Of a DNA stretch of 11,740 nt, positions 1 to 7,131 are shown piece by piece (position 1 is the first letter of the stretch; every line of letters starts with the position of its first letter). Position numbers and translations under genes: made by a program. The stretch spans positions 1 to 11,740 of the forward strand of contig JAJPEO010000016.1 of NCBI GenBank assembly GCA_021166815.1, in the 5' to 3' direction. Origin of the DNA: Nocardioides sp. (GTDB taxonomy: Bacteria; Actinomycetota; Actinomycetes; Propionibacteriales; Nocardioidaceae). A model generated the notes under the pieces. The model saw only the letters and a list, made by a program, of their open reading frames with translations, was not told the DNA's origin and did not search any database.

Positions 1-1274
1 AGCCACGACACGGCCTCGTCACGGCTCGCCGTGACGACGCTCTCTCGGCCGGAGGCAGCGAAGCCCTCGGCGCTCGCGCGGGCCAGCGGGCCCACGGTGA
101 CGAGGACGTCCACTCCCGCCCTGGCGGCGTACTCCCCCACCCGCCGGTGGGCGGCTTCCTCGTCGGCGCCGAGCTCGTACATCTCGCCCAGCACCGCGAC
201 CGTGCGTCGCCCGCTGCGGTCGCCGATGGCCCGCAGCGAGTCGAGCGCCGCCTCCATCGACTCGGGGTTGGCGTTGTAGGCGTCGTTGACCACGACCAGC
301 CCGTCCGACCGCTCACCGAGCTCCATGCGCCAGCGCGAGGCGGGTCGGGCGTCGATGAGTCCGTCGGCGACGGTGTCGAGGTCGACGCCGGCGGCGAGGG
401 CCATGGCCGCTGCCGCGGCCGCGTTGCGCCACTGGTGCGCCCCCGTCTGCGCGAGGTGGACGGTGGCCGATCGGCCGAGGTGCGAGAGCTCGAACGACAG
501 GCGGCCCAGGTCGTCGCTGCGCACCTCCGACACGGCGACGTCCGCCGCTGCCTCGGCGGACCCGAAGGTGAGCACCGTCGCGGAGATGCGCGGGACCATG
601 CCCATGACGAGGTCGTCCTCGGCGTTGAGCACGGCCGTGCCGTCGGGGCGCAGGGCCTCGACGATCTCGCCCTTGGCGGCGGCGATCGCCTCCCGTGACC
701 CGAACTCGCCCAGGTGGGCGGTGCCGACGTTGAGGACGGCCGCCACGTCCGGCGGGGCGATCGAGCACAGGTAGGCGATGTGGCCCACTCCGCGCGCCCC
801 CATCTCGACGACGAGGTGGCGCGTCTCGTCCGTGGCTCGCAGCACGGTGAGTGGGACGCCGATCTCGTTGTTGAAGTTGCCGGCGGTGGCCACCGTCGGG
901 CCGGCGAGCGCCAGGACGGCCGCGAGGTAGTCCTTGGTGCCGGTCTTGCCCTGCGAGCCGGTCATCGCGTGGACGGTCACCTCGGGCAGCCGCTCGAGCA
1001 CGTGGCGCGCCAGCAGACCGAGGGCCGCGACCGCGTCGTCGACGACCACGGTGGGCGCCCCGGTGACCTTGGTGCCCAGGACGGCCGCGGCTCCTGCGGC
1101 GTACGCGTCGGCGGCGAAGTCGTGCCCGTCGACCCGCTCCCCGGCGATCGCCACGAACAGCCCGCCGGCCTCGGGCGCGCGCGTGTCGATGAACGCCGGG
1201 CCGGTGACGACGGCGTCGCCGTGGGCCCGCCCCCCCACGACCTCGGCGATCTCGGCGAGGGTCATCTCGATCAT
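1..1274 (-). CDS. murF: UDP-N-acetylmuramoyl-tripeptide--D-alanyl-D-alanine ligase MurF (3' end cut by window)
   Basis: Cytoplasmic ATP-dependent ligase that adds D-Ala-D-Ala to the UDP-MurNAc-tripeptide, completing the pentapeptide. The frame is open from ATG at 1274 to the window edge, giving 424 complete codons; most of the C-terminal domain is present but the end is missing. Visible Mur-ligase motifs are the P-loop GSQGKT (residues 106-111), the MurF signature GNFNNEIG (132-139), EMGA with Glu157, the NVGTAH motif, and NDAYNANP (330-337), which is characteristic of MurF over the other Mur ligases. The ATG overlaps the murE stop as ATGA, so translation is probably coupled; a purine-rich GGAGGAG lies about 11 nt upstream. 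It follows murE in the usual dcw order. The assignment is secure; only the C-terminus cannot be judged. Confidence 0.96.
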   Translation of the reverse strand, partial: MIEMTLAEIAEVVGGRAHGDAVVTGPAFIDTRAPEAGGLFVAIAGERVDGHDFAADAYAAGAAAVLGTKVTGAPTVVVDDAVAALGLLARHVLERLPEVTVHAMTGSQGKTGTKDYLAAVLALAGPTVATAGNFNNEIGVPLTVLRATDETRHLVVEMGARGVGHIAYLCSIAPPDVAAVLNVGTAHLGEFGSREAIAAAKGEIVEALRPDGTAVLNAEDDLVMGMVPRISATVLTFGSAEAAADVAVSEVRSDDLGRLSFELSHLGRSATVHLAQTGAHQWRNAAAAAAMALAAGVDLDTVADGLIDARPASRWRMELGERSDGLVVVNDAYNANPESMEAALDSLRAIGDRSGRRTVAVLGEMYELGADEEAAHRRVGEYAARAGVDVLVTVGPLARASAEGFAASGRESVVTASRDEAVSW

Positions 1275-2782
1275 CGGGCCTGCAGCTCCTCCACCGCCAC
1301 CACGCGGTCGTCGAACGGGTGCACCTCTCCGTGCACCTCCTGCCCCGTCTCGTGGCCCTTCCCCGCGATGAGCACCACGTCGCCGGTGCGCGCGCGGCCC
1401 AGCGCCTCGCGGATGGCGAGGCGGCGGTCGCCGACCTCCAGGCACTCGGCGTCTCCCCGGGCACATCCCTCCAGCACGGCCCGCCTGATCGCGGCGGGAT
1501 CCTCGGTGCGGGGGTTGTCGTCGGTGACGACGACCACGTCAGCCTCGCGGGCGGCGATCTGACCCATCAGGGGCCGCTTGCCGGGGTCGCGATCGCCGCC
1601 CGCGCCGATCACGGCGATCACGCGGCCGGAGGTGAGCGGGCGCAGCGTCCGGAGGACCGCCTCGACGGCGTCCGGCTTGTGCGCGTAGTCGACGACGACC
1701 GTGAAGTCCTGGCCCGCGTCGACACGCTCCAGGCGACCGGGCACGCCGGTGCCGCGGGCGATGCCGCCCACGACCACCTCGGCATCCACCCCGGCAGTGC
1801 TCGCTGCGGCGATGGCCGCCAGGGCGTTGGCGACGTTGAAGGCGCCCGGGATCCCCACGCGCGCCTCCAGGCGGGTGTCGGGCCCGACGACGGTGAACGT
1901 CGCGCCGTGCGCCGACAGGTCGATGTCGACCGCCTGCCAGTCCGCGTCACGGCCAGTCGTCGACATCGTGAGCATCGGCACCTCGGCCCGTTCGAGGAGC
2001 AGGCGGCCGAACTCGTCGTCCACGTTGGTGAGGCCGCGGCGGCTGCGCTCGGCGGAGAACAGCCGCGCCTTGGTGGCGAAGTAGTCGTCGATGTCGCGGT
2101 GGAAGTCGAGGTGGTCACGACCGAGGTTCAGGAAGACGCCCACGTCGAAGACGACGCCGTCCACGCGTCCGAGGGCCAGCGCGTGGCTGGACACCTCCAT
2201 CGCGCACAGCCGTACGTGGCGCTCGCGCATCAGGGCGAACAGCCCGTGGAGGTCGGGGGCCTCCGGCGTGGTCAGGCGCGTGGGCAGGTCCTCACCCGTG
2301 ATCCGGGTGCCGATGGTGCCGACGACGGCGGCGGGGACCCCCTGTGCGGTCAGGCCCTGCTCGAGCATCCGGGCACAGGTCGTCTTGCCCTGCGTCCCGG
2401 TGATGCCGACCACCGAGAGGTCGCGGGCCGGGTCTGCGTAGACGTGCGCCGCCAACCTGCCCAGCACGGAGCGGGGGTCGGGGACCACGATCGTGGGAGT
2501 GCCTGCCGGCAGCAGCGCCGCACCCTCCGCGTCGGTCACCACGGCTACGGCGCCCGCGTCGAGCGCGCGTCCTGCATAGGCGGCGCCGTGGGCACGTGCG
2601 CCGGGCAGCGCCGCGAAGAGGTCACCGGGCTGGACGCGGTCGGTGCTGAGGCTGATGCCGGTGACGGTCACCGCCAGGTCTCCGCTCCGGGCGACCGGGA
2701 CGCGGTCGGCCAGCCAGGTGGCCAGCGCCTCGGCCGGCGTGGCCGGGGGGTGCGCGGGACGCAGGTGACTCACGGGGTCCAT
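1271..2782 (-). CDS. murE: UDP-N-acetylmuramyl-tripeptide synthetase MurE
   Basis: Cytoplasmic Mur ligase that adds the third residue, here most likely diaminopimelate, to UDP-MurNAc-L-Ala-D-Glu. The product is 503 aa, normal for the family. Motifs: P-loop GTQGKTT (129-135), TTPEAPDLHG (171-180), EVSSHAL (196-202), NLGRDHLDFH (219-228), the expected carbamylated Lys at 238 (ATKARLF), DNPR (422-425) and GKGHE (474-478). DNPR is the known diaminopimelate-type motif and argues against lysine. It cannot separate meso- from LL-diaminopimelate, and some actinobacteria use the LL form. The ATG at 2782 lies 17 nt after the ftsI stop and lacks a clear Shine-Dalgarno sequence. An in-frame GTG at 2803 overlaps the ftsI stop as GTGA and would add seven residues; it is a real alternative. 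The last codons overlap murF. Confidence 0.96.
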   Translation of the reverse strand: MDPVSHLRPAHPPATPAEALATWLADRVPVARSGDLAVTVTGISLSTDRVQPGDLFAALPGARAHGAAYAGRALDAGAVAVVTDAEGAALLPAGTPTIVVPDPRSVLGRLAAHVYADPARDLSVVGITGTQGKTTCARMLEQGLTAQGVPAAVVGTIGTRITGEDLPTRLTTPEAPDLHGLFALMRERHVRLCAMEVSSHALALGRVDGVVFDVGVFLNLGRDHLDFHRDIDDYFATKARLFSAERSRRGLTNVDDEFGRLLLERAEVPMLTMSTTGRDADWQAVDIDLSAHGATFTVVGPDTRLEARVGIPGAFNVANALAAIAAASTAGVDAEVVVGGIARGTGVPGRLERVDAGQDFTVVVDYAHKPDAVEAVLRTLRPLTSGRVIAVIGAGGDRDPGKRPLMGQIAAREADVVVVTDDNPRTEDPAAIRRAVLEGCARGDAECLEVGDRRLAIREALGRARTGDVVLIAGKGHETGQEVHGEVHPFDDRVVAVEELQAR

Positions 2783-2799
2783 CCGGGGAGCGTAACGAC

Positions 2800-4605
2800 T
2801 CACCACTCCACGGGCAGACGCGACGGTCGCCCCTGGGTGGGGACGACGCCGTAGCGTCCCAGCACGTAGCCCATGATGCGCGAGAACACCGGTCCGGTGA
2901 TCGAGCCGCCACCCCCGTCGACGGCCGGGTCGTGGATCACGACGTAGACGGTGAACCGGGGCTCGTCGGCCGGCGCGAAGCCCCCGAACGAGACGCTGAA
3001 GCCGTTGTAGCAGCCACACTCGGGGTCGACGCGCTGGGCGGTGCCGGTCTTGCCCGCGACGAGGTAGCCGGGCACCTGCGCCCGCGGCGCGATCCGCACC
3101 TCCGGGTCGACGACCCGCTCCATCATCCGCGCCGTCGCCCGCGCCGCCTTCGCGCTGACCACGCGCCGGCGAGTGGCGACGTCGGTGCCGACGACGGTGC
3201 CGTCGTCGGTCGTCGCACTGCCCGAGATGATGCTGGGGTCGACCCGCACCCCGCCGTTGGCGATCGTGTTCACGGCCGCGGCCATCTGGACGACGTTGAC
3301 CGACAGCGACTGCCCGAACGCGACGCGGTCCTTGGTCTGCGAGGTCATCTGGCCGCCGGGCGTCAGGATGCCGGCCGCCTCACCGCGCACGCCGATCCCG
3401 GTCTCGGCACCCAGGCCGAAGGCCCGCAGGTAGCCGACCAGCTGCGTGGGCGTGAACGCGTCGGCCGCCAGCACGGTGCCGATGTTGGAGGACTTGGCCA
3501 GGATGCCGGCGAGCGTCAGCCGGATCGTGCCGTGGTCGAACCAGTCGCCGATCGGGCGGTCCTGCCGCTCCAGCGAGCCGGGGACCTTGAACCGCTGCCG
3601 GGGGAAGGTCTTCTCGGCGTCGAGAAGCGACGCCATCGTGAGGACCTTCTGCACCGAGCCGGGCTCGTAGACGTCGTTGAGGGCACGCGAACCGAGATCC
3701 TCCTTGTCGGCCTCGGTCGGCTTGTTGGCGTCGAAGGTGGGCACGTCGGCGAGGGTGAGGATCTCGCCCGTACGCGAGTCCATGACGATCGCCGAGCCGC
3801 TCTCCGCGCGATAGGTCCGCACGGCCTGCGCGAGCACCTTCTGGGTGAAGAACTGCAGGTCACGGTCGATGGTGGTGCGCAGGTCGGCGCCGTTGCGAGG
3901 CGCGGTGACGGTGCTCTCGCGCAAGGGGATGCGCACGCCCTTGCTCGAGGAGGAGTGCCACGTCGCCAGTCCGTCCTCCCCCGCGAGCTGTGCGTCGAAG
4001 GTGCGCTCGAAGCCGCCGAGGGGCTCGTCGGTGCCCATGTAGCCGACGAGGTTGGCGGCGACGTCTCCTGCCGGGTAGTCACGGATCGGGTCGTCCTCGA
4101 GCATCACCCCGCGGAAGCCGGCCTCGTCCACCGCCGCCAGGGTGTCGGTGGCCAGGGTGCTGGGCACGCGCCGGGCGACGTACTCGTAGCGGCTGGACTC
4201 GCTGCGCCCACGGAGGGCGGCGAGGGTGCGGAAGTAGTCCAGGCCCAGCCGCTCGGACAGCAGCCGCGCCAGATCCGGGGCCTCGTCGCGGGTCAGCAGC
4301 GGGTCGACCACGACCATCTTGCCCTTGATGGACCCCGCCAGCGCCACGCCGTTGCGGTCGAGGATGTCGCCGCGCTCCGCCTGCAGCGGCACCTCCACCG
4401 CCCCCTCGGCGGCCGCCATGGTGGCGTACGACTGCGGGTCCATGGCCTGCAGCTGCACCAGGCGGGCGCCGAAGAACGACAGCACCATGGCGATCAGGAC
4501 GAACCCCACGCGCAGCCGCACCAGCGGCGCGCCGCGACTGCCTCCGCGCTCGCGGGACCGCGGACTCGGCACGTCACGCGAGGGGGTGGTGCTCGGCACG
4601 GTCAC
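2800..4605 (-). CDS. ftsI: Septal class B penicillin-binding protein FtsI (PbpB, PBP3-like)
   Basis: Division-specific D,D-transpeptidase that crosslinks septal peptidoglycan with FtsW and the FtsQLB complex. It has 601 aa: a basic cytoplasmic tail, a signal-anchor helix around 31-52, a dimerisation domain opening with RGDILDRNG (78-86), then the transpeptidase domain. The three catalytic motifs are intact: SVQK (Ser317 to Lys320), SSN (372-374) and KTGT (519-522). No PASTA repeats follow. A CGC cysteine pair (530, 532) sits just after KTGT. The start is GTG at 4605, bounded by an in-frame TAG nine to seven bases upstream (4614-4612), with AGGA close in front as a weak ribosome site; GTG codons 3 and 12 are less likely alternatives. 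The 65-nt gap from ftsL is the widest between rsmH and murF. Confidence 0.96.
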   Translation of the reverse strand: MTVPSTTPSRDVPSPRSRERGGSRGAPLVRLRVGFVLIAMVLSFFGARLVQLQAMDPQSYATMAAAEGAVEVPLQAERGDILDRNGVALAGSIKGKMVVVDPLLTRDEAPDLARLLSERLGLDYFRTLAALRGRSESSRYEYVARRVPSTLATDTLAAVDEAGFRGVMLEDDPIRDYPAGDVAANLVGYMGTDEPLGGFERTFDAQLAGEDGLATWHSSSSKGVRIPLRESTVTAPRNGADLRTTIDRDLQFFTQKVLAQAVRTYRAESGSAIVMDSRTGEILTLADVPTFDANKPTEADKEDLGSRALNDVYEPGSVQKVLTMASLLDAEKTFPRQRFKVPGSLERQDRPIGDWFDHGTIRLTLAGILAKSSNIGTVLAADAFTPTQLVGYLRAFGLGAETGIGVRGEAAGILTPGGQMTSQTKDRVAFGQSLSVNVVQMAAAVNTIANGGVRVDPSIISGSATTDDGTVVGTDVATRRRVVSAKAARATARMMERVVDPEVRIAPRAQVPGYLVAGKTGTAQRVDPECGCYNGFSVSFGGFAPADEPRFTVYVVIHDPAVDGGGGSITGPVFSRIMGYVLGRYGVVPTQGRPSRLPVEW

Positions 4606-4670
4606 TCCGTCCTAGGGGGCTCAGGTCATTTCTACAAGGTGCGCCGCAGGGTTTCGCGGGGCCGCGCCGG

Positions 4671-5240
4671 TCATCGCCGCGCGGAGTTGGGCTGCCCGGA
4701 GCGGCGCGCGGTGCCACGCCTCGCCTGCTTCGTGGCCTGCTGCGGCGCCGACGCCTCGGCTCGAACCGTCACCACGGTCGGCTTCGGCGCCAGGATGGCC
4801 GGCTTGACGGGCTCCTGCGGCAGCAGGTTGAGAGCGTCCTCGCGCAGCGCGGGCGTACGGGCGCCGCTGATGACGCCGGTCTCGAGGTCGAGGAACACCG
4901 GCGCGGCCGGGATCACCATGCCCATGCGCTGGGCCTGGGTCGCCACCCGCTGGGGGTCGCGCAGGTCGTCGAGCTCCATGCGCAGCGTCTGCTCACGGGC
5001 CGCCAGGGCATCGGCGCGCTGCTCCAGCGACGAAGCGGCGAACGACGCCTGCTGCATCGAGGTGTTGAACAGCAGCAGGCCGACGATCCCTCCGACCAGC
5101 ACCAGGGTCACGAGTGAGACGAACGGCACCCGGGGGGCACGCGAGCGCACGCGGGGCACCACGGTGAGCCGGGCTCGGGCCACCGCGTCCTGGGCGACGC
5201 GTGGCACGCGGAGGCGGGGCTGGAGTGCGGGACTGCTCAT
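4671..5240 (-). CDS. ftsL: FtsL-like cell division membrane protein
   Basis: Small bitopic divisome protein expected to form a coiled-coil complex with FtsB/DivIC and FtsQ and to activate FtsW-FtsI. The 189-aa product shows an Arg-rich cytoplasmic N-terminus (1-38), one hydrophobic helix (about 39-59), a heptad-like segment rich in Leu, Ala and Glu (about 62-93), and the septum-initiator-type motif [15 protein letters not shown] (95-109). A low-complexity tail rich in Ala, Pro and Arg follows (about 140-189). The function rests on this architecture and on its place between rsmH and ftsI, since FtsL proteins are poorly conserved in sequence. The ATG at 5240 overlaps the rsmH stop (ATGA) and has a good AGGAG (5252-5248) at 7-nt spacing, so start and coupling are well supported. 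Confidence 0.85.
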   Translation of the reverse strand: MSSPALQPRLRVPRVAQDAVARARLTVVPRVRSRAPRVPFVSLVTLVLVGGIVGLLLFNTSMQQASFAASSLEQRADALAAREQTLRMELDDLRDPQRVATQAQRMGMVIPAAPVFLDLETGVISGARTPALREDALNLLPQEPVKPAILAPKPTVVTVRAEASAPQQATKQARRGTARRSGQPNSARR

Positions 5241-6205
5241 CTGGACGCTCCTGCGACGGGGGGAAGGACGCGCTCGACGGCGCGCAACCGGACGGAGGCT
5301 GCTCGGGGGTTCTGCTCGATCTCGTGCTGGTCGGCCTGCTCCGCGCCGCGGGTGACGTTGCGGAAGGCGGGCTCACTGCCCTCCGGCACGAAGGGCAGGT
5401 CGGGTGGGACGTCGAGCCGGGTGACGTCGGCGAAGGCGCGCTTGACCAGGCGGTCCTCCAGTGAGTGGTACGACTCCACGACGACCCGGCCGCCCACCCC
5501 GATCACGGCGAGCGCGGCCGGCAGCGCACGCCTCAGGACGCTCAGCTCGTCGTTGACCTCCATGCGCAGCGCCTGGAAGGTCCGCTTCGCCGGGTGTCCG
5601 CCGGTGCGGCGGGCGGGTGCGGGGATGGTGGCGTACAACAGCTCGACCAGGTCGGCGCTGGTCGTGAACGGCGTCTCTTCCCGGCGCCGGACGATCGCCG
5701 CCGCGATGCGGCTGGCGAACTTCTCCTCGCCGAAGGTCCGCAGGATGCTCGTCAGCTCCTTGGCCGTGGCGGTGTTGAGGACGTCGGCGGCCGTACGGCC
5801 GGTCGTGGGGTCCATCCGCATGTCCAGCGGCGCGTCCTCGGAGTAGGCGAACCCCCGCTCGCGGACGTCGAGCTGCATCGAGGACACCCCCAGGTCGAAG
5901 AGCACCGCGTCGACGTGGTCGAGGCCCTGCTCCGCCACTACCTCGGCGATCTCGTCGTAGACGGCGTGGACGCCGATGAACCGGTCACCGAAGGCGGCGA
6001 GGCGCTCGGAGGCCATCGCCAGTGCGTCGGGGTCGCGGTCGATGCCGATGACGCGGGCCGTCGGCACCGCCTGCAGGACCGCCTCGCTGTGGCCGCCGAG
6101 GCCGAGGGTGCAGTCGACGAGGACGGAGCCCGGCGCCTCGAGGGCGGGTGCCAGCAGCGCGACGACCCGGTCGAGGAGCACCGGGGCGTGGCTCGGAGAG
6201 GCCAT
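5237..6205 (-). CDS. rsmH: 16S rRNA (cytosine(1402)-N(4))-methyltransferase RsmH (MraW)
   Basis: S-adenosylmethionine-dependent methyltransferase that modifies N4 of C1402 in the decoding centre of 16S rRNA. The product is 322 aa, typical for the family. Motifs: SAM-binding [10 protein letters not shown] (31-40), GIDRDPDAL (54-62), [10 protein letters not shown] (104-113), [15 protein letters not shown] (204-218) and [11 protein letters not shown] (245-255). The frame is open upstream to 6304, but the conserved [10 protein letters not shown] begins five codons after ATG 6205, and AGGG at 6217-6214 is 8 nt before it, so this start is preferred. It begins 4 nt after the stop of the 53-codon membrane gene and overlaps ftsL at its end. 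It is the usual second recognised gene of actinobacterial dcw clusters. Confidence 0.97.
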   Translation of the reverse strand: MASPSHAPVLLDRVVALLAPALEAPGSVLVDCTLGLGGHSEAVLQAVPTARVIGIDRDPDALAMASERLAAFGDRFIGVHAVYDEIAEVVAEQGLDHVDAVLFDLGVSSMQLDVRERGFAYSEDAPLDMRMDPTTGRTAADVLNTATAKELTSILRTFGEEKFASRIAAAIVRRREETPFTTSADLVELLYATIPAPARRTGGHPAKRTFQALRMEVNDELSVLRRALPAALAVIGVGGRVVVESYHSLEDRLVKRAFADVTRLDVPPDLPFVPEGSEPAFRNVTRGAEQADQHEIEQNPRAASVRLRAVERVLPPVAGASR

Positions 6206-6209
6206 CGGG

Positions 6210-6371
6210 TCAGCCCTGCCGGCCCAGCGAGGCGACCAGGAGGAGGGCCAGCGCGAGGCCGGACGCGGTGACGGCCGAGAACGCCACCACCGCGACCACC
6301 TCACGGGCCTGGTCGCGCACCCGCAGCGGCACGGGTGCCGCCGAGCGGCCTACGTAGTGCGCGTTGCTCAT
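6210..6371 (-). CDS. Small single-pass membrane protein, 53 aa, unknown function
   Basis: A 53-codon frame lies between the structured leader and rsmH: ATG at 6371, TGA at 6212-6210, 4 nt before the rsmH start. The peptide starts [10 protein letters not shown], continues with a basic stretch (PLRVRDQAR, 15-23), then a hydrophobic stretch of about 24-49 ([14 protein letters not shown], then [11 protein letters not shown]) and a short tail GRQG. This fits one membrane helix with the N-terminus inside by the positive-inside rule. There are no catalytic or metal motifs. The Shine-Dalgarno is weak (a GGGGTCGAG stretch just upstream). Support is positional: it fills nearly all the space before rsmH and is tightly spaced to it. 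I do not recognise a named family. It could be a divisome or septal peptide, or a coupling leader for rsmH. Its short length leaves some doubt about the coding call. Confidence 0.7.
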   Translation of the reverse strand: MSNAHYVGRSAAPVPLRVRDQAREVVAVVAFSAVTASGLALALLLVASLGRQG

Positions 6372-6606
6372 GGTCTCGACCCCACTGGTTGGTGCTGTTG
6401 CTGGTTGGCGGTGCGAGCTGACACTCCCCGAGGAGGGAGAGCCGCCGCACCAGGTCCCTGCCCGCTCCCCGCTCTCGTTCGAGCAAGCGATGGGAAGTGC
6501 CCTCTGGAGCCGGGGAAGTTGCCCCAGATGGCTCGCACGAGAGCGGGCATGAGACCTGGTGATGCGGGTCTGTCGTCAGCTGTGCAGTTGTCGGTGCGTC
6601 GGTGGA
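6372..6606 (-). other. Intergenic leader between mraZ and the small membrane gene
   Basis: This 235-bp stretch separates mraZ from the rest of the cluster. Apart from the hairpin at 6448-6561 I see no convincing open frame and no convincing TTGACA/TATAAT-type promoter, so it is most simply an internal leader transcribed from the mraZ promoter. The 3' part (6372-6430, minus strand) is rich in CAACAG/CAACCA repeats and is probably unstructured ahead of the small gene. Confidence 0.6.
6448..6561 (-). ncRNA. Large imperfect hairpin in the mraZ-rsmH leader, candidate mraW RNA motif
   Basis: Read as RNA from the minus strand, bases 6561-6553 pair with 6456-6448 (9 bp), 6549-6541 with 6467-6459 (9 bp), 6540-6537 with 6478-6475 (4 bp) and 6535-6531 with 6484-6480 (5 bp). 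That gives 27 pairs with a 7-nt bulge at 6468-6474, which duplicates the CCCGCTC beside it. The 46-nt apical part holds two look-alike small hairpins, GGGGCAACTTCCCC (6525-6512) and GGGCACTTCCC (6502-6492). A conserved structured RNA, the mraW motif, is known from comparative genomics in actinobacterial leaders of mraW (rsmH), and the position here agrees. I cannot align it to the published consensus, so the identity is an inference; the inverted repeat itself is seen directly. Confidence 0.6.
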
Positions 6607-7035
6607 TCAGATGCCGGGGAAGACCTCGTCGCTGAGCTCGGAGAACTTCTGCTCCTGCTCCTCGCTGTAGGTCGCCCAGGCGGTGGGGTCCCAGATCTCG
6701 ATGCGGTTCATCGAGCCGATGACCACGCACTCCTTGCGGAGTGACGCGTACTCCCGCAGCGGGGCGGGGATGTTGATACGTCCCTGCTTGTCCGGCACCT
6801 CCTGGCTGGCGGCGGCGAACAGCATGCGGACGTAGTCCCGGGTGCCCTTCTGCGTCATCGGCGCCTCGCGGAGCCGATCGGTCAACCGGCCGAAGTCCTC
6901 GAGCGACCAGATGGTGAGGCAGCGCTCCTGTCCCCTGGTCACCACGAGCCCCTCCGTCAGTTGCTCCCTGAACTTCGCCGGGAGGAAGAGCCGGCCCTTC
7001 TCGTCGAGCTTGGGCGTGTAGGTGCCGAAGAACAT
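6607..7035 (-). CDS. mraZ: Transcriptional regulator MraZ
   Basis: DNA-binding regulator of the dcw cluster; family members form ring-shaped oligomers and bind short direct repeats in front of their own gene. The 142-aa product contains the two expected AbrB-like half-repeats, DEKGRLFLPAKFR (11-23) and DKQGRINIPAPLREYA (82-97), and starts MFFGTYTPKLDEKGR, typical of actinobacterial MraZ. The frame is open further upstream to an ATG at 7104, but ATG 7035 begins the conserved domain and has GGGGAGG (7048-7042) at 6-nt spacing. The 7104 start would also lie upstream of the predicted transcription start near 7086. Four GTGGRG boxes overlap its promoter, which points to autoregulation. It is the first gene of the minus-strand operon. 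Confidence 0.97.
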   Translation of the reverse strand: MFFGTYTPKLDEKGRLFLPAKFREQLTEGLVVTRGQERCLTIWSLEDFGRLTDRLREAPMTQKGTRDYVRMLFAAASQEVPDKQGRINIPAPLREYASLRKECVVIGSMNRIEIWDPTAWATYSEEQEQKFSELSDEVFPGI

Positions 7036-7041
7036 CCGGCA

Positions 7042-7048
7042 CCTCCCC
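7042..7048 (-). promoter_or_regulatory. Shine-Dalgarno of mraZ
   Basis: GGGGAGG on the minus strand, 6 nt before ATG 7035. It is the strongest ribosome site seen in the window and decides the mraZ start over the in-frame ATG at 7104. Confidence 0.85.
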
Positions 7049-7078
7049 TGCTGCTCGGCGGGCAGTTTCGACCCTGTC

Positions 7079-7114
7079 CCCCACTTCGCCCCACAGTACT
7101 CCACATCACTCCAC
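7079..7114 (-). promoter_or_regulatory. MraZ operator: four direct GTGGRG boxes at exact 10-bp spacing
   Basis: On the minus strand the hexamers GTGGAG, GTGGAG, GTGGGG and GTGGGG start at 7114, 7104, 7094 and 7084, exactly one helical turn apart. On the plus strand CCAC occurs at 7081, 7091, 7101 and 7111. Known MraZ sites in Enterobacteria are TGGGN repeats separated by 5 nt, that is a 10-bp period, and mollicute sites contain GTGK repeats. The match in sequence, phase and position (across the promoter of mraZ) is strong. The boxes occupy the -35/-10 spacer and the start region, so bound MraZ would be expected to block transcription. Confidence 0.85.
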
Positions 7115-7120
7115 CGTCAA
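7093..7120 (-). promoter_or_regulatory. Predicted mraZ/dcw promoter
   Basis: A -35 TTGACG (7120-7115), a 16-bp spacer and a -10 TACTGT (7098-7093) fit the housekeeping sigma consensus TTGACA/TAnnnT. Transcription would start near 7086 and leave a leader of about 50 nt before ATG 7035. Two of the GTGGRG boxes lie in the spacer and two at or after the -10 element. Confidence 0.7.
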
Positions 7121-7131
7121 CCCAAATTGGG
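7121..7131. repeat. Perfect 11-bp palindrome CCCAAATTGGG
   Basis: CCCAA and TTGGG arms flank a central A, directly adjoining the -35 element of the predicted mraZ promoter. It is one of the few AT-rich spots in the window. It could be an operator half of an unknown regulator or an upstream promoter element; one short palindrome can also arise by chance. Confidence 0.45.

Noticed and set aside
313..1464. A 383-codon minus-strand open frame over murF
   Set aside because: It is out of frame with MurF and extremely Arg-rich; the true MurF frame is open to the window edge and carries all motifs.
1319..2854. A 511-codon plus-strand open frame opposite murE
   Set aside because: It mirrors murE codons; His/Arg/Gly/Asp-rich composition and no motifs. 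MurE on the other strand has every family motif.
4606..4670. A separate promoter for ftsI in the 65-nt ftsL-ftsI gap (TAGAAA as a -10)
   Set aside because: No -35 match at suitable spacing and the hexamer lacks the final T; read-through from upstream is simpler.
2932..5355. An 807-codon plus-strand open frame opposite ftsI and ftsL
   Set aside because: It is antisense to clear FtsI and FtsL, has the low-complexity Arg/Gly/Asp/Val composition of a shadow frame in GC-rich DNA, and shows no recognisable domain.
6368..7084. A 238-codon minus-strand frame across mraZ and the leader
   Set aside because: It is a shifted frame of MraZ; its continuation through the hairpin region has no motif and ends inside the small membrane gene.
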